Part shown: positions 1 to 6,240 of the stretch, piece by piece
How the letters are laid out: the number at the start of each line of letters is the position of its first letter
Position numbering within the stretch: the first letter of the stretch is position 1
Assembly: GCA_007121485.1 (NCBI GenBank)
Contig: SKKM01000190.1
Location: forward strand, 1-7,391
Length of the DNA: 7,391 nt
From: Wenzhouxiangella sp.
Lineage (GTDB): Bacteria > Pseudomonadota > Gammaproteobacteria > Xanthomonadales > Wenzhouxiangellaceae
Reading direction: 5' to 3'
Position numbers and translations under genes: made by a program
Notes under the pieces: generated by a model
Told to the model about the DNA's origin: nothing
What the model saw: only the letters and a program-made list of their open reading frames with translations
The model's database searches: none

Positions 1-169
1 AGTGATAAGCCGAGATCCACTTGTAGATCGTACGTCGGTTGATCCCGATACCAGCTGCAACCTCTTCCGGGCTCTCCCCGGCAGCAATCCGCTCAATGGC
101 CGATCGCCGCAGCCGTTCCTGCGCCTTGGGCGGCAACTTGCGTGCATCAATCTTGCTTCGTCCCGTCAT
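1..169 (-). CDS. IS630-family transposase, N-terminal fragment cut by the window edge
   Basis: An ATG at 169 opens a frame that stays open to the window edge, giving 56 complete codons. The peptide begins MTGRSKIDARKLPPKAQERL and continues through a helix-turn-helix of the type IAAGESPEEVAAGIGI followed by NRRTIYKWISAY. A basic 'KIDARKL' start, then an 'AGESPEEVA' helix and a 'R.TIYKW' recognition helix, is typical of IS630-family (Tc1/mariner-like) transposase N-termini, which bind the element's ends. The catalytic DDE domain would lie outside the window, so it is unknown whether the gene is intact. It is transcribed in the same direction as the pse operon. The element's outer end should lie just upstream of this ATG, but I could not identify a terminal inverted repeat because the other end is absent. 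A different HTH protein is possible but less likely. Confidence 0.75.
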   Translation of the reverse strand, partial: MTGRSKIDARKLPPKAQERLRRSAIERIAAGESPEEVAAGIGINRRTIYKWISAYH

Positions 170-360
170 GCCCGCTAGTATAACCTATGAGGCTTTACTT
201 ATGCAGGTATTAATATATGCCGGTCAACATGAGCTGAAAAACGGCGACGCCGATTGCCACTACGCCAAGCTTGAATGGCACTCTTGCGTGATCTTCCGGG
301 TGGCTCCAAAAATAAAGAAATCTTGAAATGGGCGGAAAATTGGCTCGGAACAATACTTTC

Positions 361-376
361 TCACCTTTGGAGGTGA
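361..376. repeat. Short perfect inverted repeat, 6-bp arms
   Basis: The arms TCACCT and AGGTGA flank a 4-base loop. No run of T follows on either strand, so it does not look like an intrinsic terminator. It could be a protein-binding palindrome or chance. Confidence 0.35.
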
Positions 377-446
377 TTCCGACTTGTTGTCGAGCTGACG
401 GTGCCAGTAAGCATGAGTTTTAGCCGGCGCCAAACGAGCGGCCGTC

Positions 447-471
447 TCGAAAAAGCAGGCGGACTTTTCGA
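447..471. repeat. Inverted repeat, 7-bp arms, 11-base spacer
   Basis: TCGAAAA at 447-453 pairs with TTTTCGA at 465-471 around a GC-rich spacer. It lies in the non-coding stretch below pseI. The AT-rich stem makes a terminator unlikely. It might be an operator-like site or a relic of a mobile-element end; no second copy was seen in the window. Confidence 0.35.
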
Positions 472-642
472 ACCGAACCATAATCCGCACAATTCGCTAC
501 CGTCACAACCCCGCGGCGCCATGGCCGTGCCCCCATCATCGAAGCCAAAGTGCCGGCCAAAAAGCTTTTCATACTGGCAAAAATGCAGCCCAACTTCATC
601 ACTTTTGACGGTATGACTTTGCTCCGCTGAAGGATACTTTAC

Positions 643-665
643 AGTAACCTCAACCTAGTACCTCA
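643..665. repeat. Imperfect 9-10 bp direct repeat at the 3' end of pseI
   Basis: On the minus strand TGAGGTACT (665-657) is followed after four bases by TGAGGTTACT (652-643), differing by one extra T. The first copy contains the pseI stop codon. Short duplications like this can arise by slippage or as a scar of insertion and excision. Chance is also possible at this length. Confidence 0.4.
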
Positions 666-1724
666 TGACATGACTTTTACAAAGCATTCCCAGCGAACGG
701 GCGTGCCTGATTTCACTGCCACCTTAGTCTGCTTGCCAAGTACGGCATCAAGGTGTTTGGGTGCAAGCCCGTACCCCGGACGCACGCTTCGAATATCATC
801 GATACCGATCGTATGACCTCGCTCTAGATCTCTTACGAAATACAGCGACCTTCTGAATTTCAGATTGCCTTGCTCGCTGGCTTTTCGTTCGTAATTCGGA
901 GCACCCAGTGCAGACCATGCAGTCCTGGCGTCCCGGCACAGATTGGCCAGATCGGCAGGCTCCAGCGAGAAGCTGTCATCTGGTCCGCCGCCTTTTCGAT
1001 CCAGCGTGATGTGCTTTTCGATAATCGAGGCACCAAGGGCAACGCTGGCGATTGCCGTTGCGTTGTCCAGAGTGTGATCTGAGAGGCCGACGACTGTACC
1101 ATAGCGCTCGATCATGTCAGGTATGGTTCTGAGATTATAGTCTTTTGCTGGTGCTGGATAGCCTGAGACGCAATGTAGCAGGGCGATCTGAGTGCAGCCT
1201 GCGTCGCGAGCTGCTCCCAGTGCCTCCTCGATTTCCTCGGCGTTGGCCATGCCGGTCGAGATGATCATGGGTTTGCCGGTGCTGGCGACGTACCGGATCA
1301 GCGGCAGGTCGATCGCTTCAAAGGACGCGATTTTGTACGCGGGCGCGTCGAGATCTTCGAGCAGGTCCACGGCGGTGTTGTCGAAGGGGGAGCTGAAGAT
1401 CGTGATTCCGACCTTTCGAGCATAGTCGAAAAGCGGCTTGTGCCAATCCCAGGGCAGATGGGCCTGCTGATAGAGCCGATACAATGTTTTTCCATCCCAG
1501 AGCCCCCCATGAATGCGAAATTCCTCAGAATCCATGTCAAGCGTGATGGTATCGGCAGTATATGTTTGCAGTTTGACTGCGCCAGCGCCACATCGCCGAG
1601 CCATATCAATGGTTTTGAATGCGCGTTCCAACGAGCCATTATGATTTGCCGAGAGTTCCGCGATAATATAGGGCGGCGAATCAGCCGCGATACGGCGCCC
1701 GTCAATTGAAATCCATTGCATCAT
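663..1724 (-). CDS. pseI: Pseudaminic acid synthase PseI (NeuB family with C-terminal SAF domain)
   Basis: Condenses 2,4-diacetamido-2,4,6-trideoxy-L-altrose with phosphoenolpyruvate to give pseudaminic acid in the cytoplasm. The 353-residue length is normal for the family. The NeuB-type TIM barrel (about 20-265) shows IIAELSANHNGS (20-31), VKLQTYTADT (50-59), FSSPFD (110-115), YKIASFE (130-136), ISTGMA (155-160), LLHCVSGYPAP (182-192), SDHT (215-218) and EKHITLDRKGGGPDD (236-250). H217 and H238 match the metal-binding histidines of NeuB enzymes. A SAF/antifreeze-like domain fills about 290-350 (RRSLYF, PGYGLAP). The 'GGGPDD.FS' stretch and the surrounding pse genes favour PseI over NeuB (sialic) or LegI (legionaminic). 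The ATG at 1724 directly abuts the pseG-pseH stop (TGAATGATG); a second ATG follows immediately. The Shine-Dalgarno is weak, so translation is probably coupled to the gene before. Confidence 0.95.
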   Translation of the reverse strand: MMQWISIDGRRIAADSPPYIIAELSANHNGSLERAFKTIDMARRCGAGAVKLQTYTADTITLDMDSEEFRIHGGLWDGKTLYRLYQQAHLPWDWHKPLFDYARKVGITIFSSPFDNTAVDLLEDLDAPAYKIASFEAIDLPLIRYVASTGKPMIISTGMANAEEIEEALGAARDAGCTQIALLHCVSGYPAPAKDYNLRTIPDMIERYGTVVGLSDHTLDNATAIASVALGASIIEKHITLDRKGGGPDDSFSLEPADLANLCRDARTAWSALGAPNYERKASEQGNLKFRRSLYFVRDLERGHTIGIDDIRSVRPGYGLAPKHLDAVLGKQTKVAVKSGTPVRWECFVKVMS

Positions 1725-3278
1725 TCATCCAGTCGCTTGGCGATAAATCAACTCGTTTGCGGTAGCTTCTTCCGCAAACCCCAACGCACGAAATACTTTT
1801 TGTGACGCATCGTTTCCAGGCTTCACTCGGCCGAAAATTGTATCGGATGGATGCGTGGTCCGAAAGCTCCGGAGACCGGCAGCAAGCAGCGAAGTCCCCA
1901 TGCCACGCCCGCGGCAGCGTGAGTCCATCGAATAGTGGACTTCCCACTGCTCCTGATCACGATCAAAGCGGACCTGGCCTAGCGGGAAACCGTCATCGGT
2001 TTCCACTATTTGTAGCCGGCAGTTTTCCAAATCTCGCAGTCGCTTACGGAACCAAGCTCGGTGCGTGACTGGGTCGATTGTTTCGGTTGTAAACGCATTA
2101 CGGCGAACCAACGGATCGTTGGCCCAGCGAAGAATCAGCGCCTCGTCATCCAGCCGCGCCAGTCGGGCTCTTAGCGGTGTTTCGGGGCTAAGCAAGAGGA
2201 CGCTGCAGACTCGGTCGGCACCTAGGCCATCGGCAAACTGCTGGCATTTCTCCGACCAGGCAGACGGGAGGTCTTTATCGAAAATAGTCGCCAAATCATT
2301 CGCGATAGATTGTTCGCTTGCCTCACTCGCATGGCCCAACCACTGGACCAAGCCTTGTTGATGCAGTTCCTCAGCAATCGGCTTCTGGTTCTCGGCAATC
2401 GTAATGACCAGCGTCGGCAAGCCGAGACAGCAACGCTCCCAGGATGTCGCTCCACCAGCGCCGATGGCGAGGTCAGCCCGGACCATGAGGGGCGCGAGGG
2501 ACGGTAGATGACTGTGCAGGGTAACCTGCCCCTTGCCTTGTGCTTGGGCCTGGATGGAATCGGCATGGGGGCTGTTTGGATTGATCACCACGTCCAGCGC
2601 GATATCCTGCCGTCCCAAGGACAGACATGCGGCGAGGGCACGGCCGGTTTGGTTATCGCGGTCGGCTCCGCCGAAATAGATCAGTACGCGGCTCACCGGG
2701 CCTTCGCGGGGCGGTATACGTGGGTGCAACTCCGCGTATTCCGGTTGCAGCAAAGCATACTGGGGTCCAAGCAGTCGGCCACAATGATGTGGAACCTTGC
2801 CGTCGTAGCGACGTTCCATGTCCGCCACCAGATTCTGATCCAGCAGCAGGTCGCAATCATGTATGCGATCAGCGAGATCATCAATCACCAGCAGCTTGCA
2901 GCAATTTGGCCGCATCGCGGCTTCCCATCGCGCATCAAGCGCGTAGTGGTCCACTACCAGCCAGTCGACCTTGACGCCACCCAAGGCTGCCCTTGCGGCT
3001 TCGGCATCGGTCCGCCAGTCCGCTCCAAGCCATTCCGCGTGAGCCAGGTCAGACTGCACGGCTTTTGGCGGATAACCGCGTTCGCTGGATTCACCCGGCA
3101 GCGCCACCGCCTCGAAGCCTTGCTCACGGATCAGATGCAGCAAATTTCCCGGATGCTCGCGGCAGATGAAGCGGCAATCCGCGCCCCGCTCTCGCAGGGC
3201 GTTGGCCAGGGTCAGGCAGCGCATGACGTGGCCGGTGCCGATCTGCAGTGAGGCATCGGTTCGGAAGGCGAACTTCAT
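1725..3278 (-). CDS. pseG: Bifunctional PseG-PseH: UDP-sugar hydrolase fused to a GNAT N-acetyltransferase
   Basis: This 517-residue protein joins two steps of the pathway. Residues 1-362 are PseG, the GT-B-like hydrolase that removes UDP from UDP-2,4-diacetamido-2,4,6-trideoxy-L-altrose. They show GTGHVMRC (14-21) with the catalytic-type H17, LVVDHYALD (107-115), IDDLADR (132-138), DLLLDQN (143-149), YFGGADRDN (201-209) and IGAGGATSWERCCLGLP (272-288). Residues 366-517 are a GNAT domain with RGRGMG (456-461), the acetyl-CoA pyrophosphate loop, then RVKPGNDASQKVFRALGF (484-501). A PseH role is expected: acetylating the 4-amino group made by PseC. PseG alone is usually shorter, and no other PseH candidate is present. 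The ATG at 3278 overlaps the pseF stop as ATGA. The longer reading from 3320 lies inside pseF and adds a tail unlike PseG. The fusion is read directly; that both halves are active is inferred. Confidence 0.94.
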   Translation of the reverse strand: MKFAFRTDASLQIGTGHVMRCLTLANALRERGADCRFICREHPGNLLHLIREQGFEAVALPGESSERGYPPKAVQSDLAHAEWLGADWRTDAEAARAALGGVKVDWLVVDHYALDARWEAAMRPNCCKLLVIDDLADRIHDCDLLLDQNLVADMERRYDGKVPHHCGRLLGPQYALLQPEYAELHPRIPPREGPVSRVLIYFGGADRDNQTGRALAACLSLGRQDIALDVVINPNSPHADSIQAQAQGKGQVTLHSHLPSLAPLMVRADLAIGAGGATSWERCCLGLPTLVITIAENQKPIAEELHQQGLVQWLGHASEASEQSIANDLATIFDKDLPSAWSEKCQQFADGLGADRVCSVLLLSPETPLRARLARLDDEALILRWANDPLVRRNAFTTETIDPVTHRAWFRKRLRDLENCRLQIVETDDGFPLGQVRFDRDQEQWEVHYSMDSRCRGRGMGTSLLAAGLRSFRTTHPSDTIFGRVKPGNDASQKVFRALGFAEEATANELIYRQATG

Positions 3279-3982
3279 CTGCTTTGACTCTTGCCAATTC
3301 GGAGCGCCTTGAACATCCACTCAGCGCGCTCCCAGTCCTCTTCCGTGTCGATGTCCTGAACACGATACCGGGGGATTTCTACGGCTACAGCCGCAGTGGA
3401 CAGCAGGGGCTTTCCAGACAACCACGCCTCGGCAGTGCCCCAGTAAAACTGGCCGGCATCATGGTAGGCCGGCTCAAGGTCCTGCGAGCGCGTGTTCATG
3501 TGCTCGGGGTTGAACATCTCAACGCCTTTGGAAGGGACGATTCGCAACGCGCGCTGAATCGGAAACGGGAAACTGGTTATCGAAAACGCGTAATCCGCGC
3601 GTGACTCCTCGAGAACGGCCAGACCGCGCTGGATATCCGCGGGAAGCAGGAACGGTGCCGTTGCATACAGGCAACACGCGACGGAAGGATGCCCCCGATG
3701 CTGTTTGTACCACTGAACGGCGTGACGGATTACCGGAACGGTGCCGGTGTAATCATCAGCGAGTTCTGCCGGACGAATGAACGGCGTTGCCGCGCCCCAG
3801 TTGCGCGAAACCGCGGCAACTTCTTCATCGTCAGTCGAGACAATGATTTCATCGAAGCAACCACTGCTGCTTGCCGCCTCGATGGTCCAGGCCAGCATGG
3901 GCCTGCCGCAGAAATCCCGGAGATTCTTTCCCGGTATACGTTTGCTACCGCCGCGCGCCGGAATTATGGCGATCGTCGTCAC
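3275..3982 (-). CDS. pseF: Pseudaminic acid cytidylyltransferase PseF (CMP-Pse synthetase)
   Basis: Activates pseudaminic acid with CTP to CMP-pseudaminic acid, the donor for glycosyltransferases. It has 235 residues from the preferred start. The nucleotide-binding N-terminus IIPARGGSKRIPGKN (6-20) is the signature of the NeuA/KdsB-like cytidylyltransferases. Further family features are VSTDDEEVA, LYATAPFL, YHDAGQFYWG and the C-terminal DIDTEEDW. In this setting PseF fits better than NeuA. I chose the GTG at 3982 because it overlaps the pseC stop as GTGA and gives the usual MTTIAIIPARGG beginning. A GTG at 3991 would add three residues (MSC) and overlap pseC by 13 bases; neither start has a strong Shine-Dalgarno. 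The stop overlaps the start of pseG-pseH. Confidence 0.95.
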   Translation of the reverse strand: MTTIAIIPARGGSKRIPGKNLRDFCGRPMLAWTIEAASSSGCFDEIIVSTDDEEVAAVSRNWGAATPFIRPAELADDYTGTVPVIRHAVQWYKQHRGHPSVACCLYATAPFLLPADIQRGLAVLEESRADYAFSITSFPFPIQRALRIVPSKGVEMFNPEHMNTRSQDLEPAYHDAGQFYWGTAEAWLSGKPLLSTAAVAVEIPRYRVQDIDTEEDWERAEWMFKALRIGKSQSR

Positions 3983-5136
3983 GCAAGACACTCGCGGAGC
4001 AATCGGACGACTTGGTCCTGAGATTCCTCCGTCAGCTTCGGAAACATAGGCAAGCTGATGGCGTCCCGCCCGTAGGCTTCAGCCTCCGGGAACAGGCCGG
4101 GCTCAAACCCCAGTGCTCGGTAGTAGGGCTGCAGATGAACCGGCATGTAGTGCAGGTTGACGCCGATGCCGCCCTCGCGCAGGGCTTCGAATACCTCCCG
4201 ATGGCTGCGCTTTATCCGATCCAACTGCAGTCGGATCGGGTAGAGGTGCCATGAGGAGTAAGCATCTGCAATCACTGTGGGGCAGTGGATGGGCAAATTC
4301 GCCAGGAGCTGGTCGTAGCGCTTGGCCAGTTCATTACGCCGCGCCACGAACTCATCCAACCGCTGAATCTGGCTGGTGCCGAGCGCGGCCTGGAGGTCGG
4401 TCATGCGGTAGTTGTAGCCAAGCTCCAGTTGCTCGTAGTACCAAGGCCCAGCCGGTTCGTTGACCATCTGGGCCGGGTCGCGGGTGATGCCGTGGGTGCG
4501 CAGGCGGGCCATGCGCTCGAACAGATCGGCATTGTTGGTCAGGGCCATGCCGCCTTCGGCGGTGGTGATGATCTTGACCGGGTGGAAGCTGAAGACGACG
4601 ATATCGCTGTAGCGGCAGCTGCCGACCGGATCATCGCGGTAGCGGCCGCCGATGGCGTGGCTGGCATCTTCGATGATAGTGAAACCATATTCCTGCGCTA
4701 GCGCATGGATGGCTGCCATGTCACAGGACTGTCCGCAGAGGTGAACCGGGATGACGACTTTGGGCAGGCGGTTCTGCTTTTCAGCGTGCGCCAGTTTGTC
4801 GGCGAGCTTCTGTGGGCAGAGATTCCAGTTGTTCGGGTCGATATCGACGAAGTCGACTTCCGCGCCGCAGTAGCGGGCGCAGTTGGCGCTAGCGACAAAG
4901 GAGTTGGGGCTGGTCCAGACCATGTCACCGGGGCCTACATCCAGTGCCATGCAGGCGATATGCAGTGCGCTGGTCGCGCTGTTGACCGCAATGGCATGTG
5001 CGGCACCCGTGTAACTGGCGACTTGCTGCTCGAACTCAGGCACCTTGGGACCCTGGGTGAGGAAGTCTGAGCGCAGCACGTCGACGACAGCGTCAATGTC
5101 GTCCTGGCTGATGTCTTGACGGCCGTAGGGAATCAT
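3979..5136 (-). CDS. pseC: UDP-4-amino-4,6-dideoxy-N-acetyl-beta-L-altrosamine transaminase PseC
   Basis: PLP-dependent aminotransferase of the DegT/DnrJ/EryC1/StrS family. It aminates C4 of the 4-keto sugar made by PseB, with glutamate as the usual amino donor. The 385-residue length is typical. Key features are MIPYGRQDIS at the N-terminus, NSATSALH (52-59) for cofactor phosphate contacts, VHLCGQ (131-136), IIEDASHAIGGRY (154-166) with D157 positioned for the pyridine nitrogen, FSFHPVKIITTAEGG (182-196) with K188 as the PLP Schiff-base lysine, and YNYRMTDLQAALG further on. The 'SFHPVK.ITT.EGG' wording and the position right after pseB support PseC over other sugar aminotransferases. The ATG at 5136 comes two bases after the pseB stop with no clear Shine-Dalgarno, which suggests coupled translation. 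Confidence 0.97.
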   Translation of the reverse strand: MIPYGRQDISQDDIDAVVDVLRSDFLTQGPKVPEFEQQVASYTGAAHAIAVNSATSALHIACMALDVGPGDMVWTSPNSFVASANCARYCGAEVDFVDIDPNNWNLCPQKLADKLAHAEKQNRLPKVVIPVHLCGQSCDMAAIHALAQEYGFTIIEDASHAIGGRYRDDPVGSCRYSDIVVFSFHPVKIITTAEGGMALTNNADLFERMARLRTHGITRDPAQMVNEPAGPWYYEQLELGYNYRMTDLQAALGTSQIQRLDEFVARRNELAKRYDQLLANLPIHCPTVIADAYSSWHLYPIRLQLDRIKRSHREVFEALREGGIGVNLHYMPVHLQPYYRALGFEPGLFPEAEAYGRDAISLPMFPKLTEESQDQVVRLLRECLA

Positions 5137-5138
5137 GG

Positions 5139-6149
5139 TCAGACTTGGAAATCCGGATCCACGTGCTGGCGGATCAATTCGCGCAGCTGCTCGACGGTGA
5201 GGAAGTCGGGATTGGTGCCGCTGTTGTAGGCAAAACCAGGTTGGACTGCCTTGCAGCTGTTGCTGGCACAGTAGTCGCGCTTACTGATGTCGCCGGCCAT
5301 GGGCAGGATGGCGAAGTATTTTCCGAGGTCGACGGTATTGTAGCTATCGCTGGCGGTGATCATTTCCTCGTGGATCTTTTCGCCCGGGCGAATTCCGACG
5401 ATGGGCTTTTCGCATTCCGGCCCGATAGCTTCGGCCACATCGGTGATGCGGTAGCTCGGGATCTTGGGAACGAACAGCTCGCCGCCCTGAGCGTTTTCCA
5501 GCGCCCAGAGAACCATGTCAACGCCCTCCTGCAGGCTAATATTGAAACGGGTCATGGTTGGATCAGTGATGGGCAGGACGCCAGTCTTGCGGCGTTCAAG
5601 GAAGAAAGGGATCACCGAACCGCGGCTGCCCATGACATTGCCGTAGCGGACGACAGAAAGCTTGATATCCCGATGTCCCTTGACGTTATTGGCGGCCGTA
5701 AACAGCTTGTCGGAACATAGTTTCGTAGCACCATACAAGTTGATCGGTGCCGCGGCCTTGTCCGTTGACAGCGCGACAACTCGACTGACGCCGACATCGA
5801 AACAGGCCTCGATGACGTTCTGCGCGCCCATGATATTGGTCTTGATGGCCTCAAAGGGATTGTATTCAGCAGCGGGAACCTGCTTTAGGGCAGCTGCGTG
5901 CACAACGGTATCAATGCCTTCCATCGCGCGCTTGACTCGATCGCCGTCGCGCACATCGCCGATGAAGTAGCGAATGAACGGGAATTCCTCCATGCTGAAC
6001 ATTTGCGACATCTCGAACTGCTTGAGTTCGTCTCTGGAGAAGATAACAAGCCTTTCGATATTTGGAAAGCGCGACACTACGGTTTTTACGAATGCCTTCC
6101 CGAACGAACCGGTACCGCCGGTCACCAGAATTGACTTTCCCATTACCAT
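5139..6149 (-). CDS. pseB: UDP-N-acetylglucosamine 4,6-dehydratase (inverting) PseB
   Basis: First enzyme of the pathway: it converts UDP-GlcNAc to the 4-keto-6-deoxy-L-arabino sugar by 4,6-dehydration with C5 epimerisation. It is a short-chain dehydrogenase/reductase-type NADP enzyme of 336 residues, close to the usual family length. The Rossmann signature is LVTGGTGSFGKAF (8-20). The active site reads STDKAAAPINLYGATK (128-143), with D130 and K131 and the Y139..K143 pair, as in PseB/FlaA1 proteins. VVHAAALKQVPAAEYNPFEA and VRYGNVMGSRGSVIPFF are also conserved. The ATG at 6149 is chosen because AAAGGA at 6162-6157 lies seven bases upstream. A TTG at 6188 would extend the frame but lacks this support, and an ATG at 6143 is too far from the site. 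It heads the compact pse operon. Confidence 0.97.
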   Translation of the reverse strand: MVMGKSILVTGGTGSFGKAFVKTVVSRFPNIERLVIFSRDELKQFEMSQMFSMEEFPFIRYFIGDVRDGDRVKRAMEGIDTVVHAAALKQVPAAEYNPFEAIKTNIMGAQNVIEACFDVGVSRVVALSTDKAAAPINLYGATKLCSDKLFTAANNVKGHRDIKLSVVRYGNVMGSRGSVIPFFLERRKTGVLPITDPTMTRFNISLQEGVDMVLWALENAQGGELFVPKIPSYRITDVAEAIGPECEKPIVGIRPGEKIHEEMITASDSYNTVDLGKYFAILPMAGDISKRDYCASNSCKAVQPGFAYNSGTNPDFLTVEQLRELIRQHVDPDFQV

Positions 6150-6240
6150 TATCAAATCCTTTACAAATTGGCCTACATAATCAACCAAGATGATTGGCTA
6201 CCCACCCTATTTTTAGGAAGGACGTTCGTTTCCCAGACCC
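6150..6240. other. AT-rich gap between the methyltransferase gene and pseB
   Basis: This 91-bp stretch is the only real gap within the minus-strand gene series apart from the pseI downstream region. It holds the pseB ribosome binding site, a small palindrome with 4-bp arms (CCTA/TAGG, 6206-6217) and a 5-bp stem (AATCA 6179-6183 with TGATT 6191-6195). Neither stem is strong enough to call a terminator. A pseB promoter could be here, but I find no good -35/-10 pair and no sigma-54 GG/GC site. Confidence 0.4.
6157..6162 (-). promoter_or_regulatory. Ribosome binding site of pseB
   Basis: AAAGGA with a seven-base spacer to the ATG at 6149. It is the clearest Shine-Dalgarno in the operon and decides the pseB start against the upstream TTG at 6188 and the downstream ATG at 6143. 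The later genes have weak or no such sites and appear to be translationally coupled. Confidence 0.7.

Larger units (their letters stand above)
170..662. other. Intergenic stretch between pseI and the IS630-type transposase; no convincing gene
   Basis: No open frame here has a good start, a ribosome binding site and a recognisable product. The part nearest the transposase is AT-rich (about 37% GC at 181-240 by hand count) and probably contains the insertion-sequence end. On the minus strand one frame is free of stops from 654 to 364 (97 codons) but lacks a credible start, and its translation resembles no family I know. A second minus-strand frame (490-260) has an ATG but is equally unrecognised. 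These could be remnants of a decayed gene or chance openings. Two short inverted repeats are present (361-376 and 447-471). No GC-rich hairpin followed by a T-tract was found after pseI, so no intrinsic terminator is called. Confidence 0.6.

Noticed and set aside
177..182. TATACT resembling a -10 box upstream of the transposase start
   Set aside because: It is only seven bases from the ATG, leaving no room for a leader and ribosome binding site, and no matching -35 element was found at the right spacing.
39..326. 95-codon open frame on the plus strand
   Set aside because: Its first part is antisense to the IS630-type transposase N-terminus, and the rest runs through AT-rich intergenic DNA with no recognisable product.
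1298..1705. 135-codon open frame on the minus strand
   Set aside because: Out-of-frame reading inside pseI, with an arginine/serine-rich translation and no family resemblance.
2508..3251. 247-codon open frame on the plus strand
   Set aside because: It lies antisense to the PseG coding sequence, which has clear family motifs; its translation is low-complexity and unlike any family, as expected of a shadow frame in GC-rich DNA.
4615..4650. GGTAGC-containing GC-rich string resembling an ops/JUMPstart element
   Set aside because: It lies inside pseC coding sequence rather than in a 5' untranslated region and is not a full match, so it is codon-driven.
5145..5720. 191-codon open frame on the plus strand
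   Set aside because: Antisense to pseB, whose motifs are unmistakable; no ribosome binding site or recognisable product.
6163..6195. Possible sigma-70 promoter for pseB (TTGGTT, 17 bases, TGTAAA)
   Set aside because: Only 3 of 6 and 4 of 6 matches to consensus, and the -10 would overlap the ribosome binding site, so it is not better than chance in AT-rich DNA.
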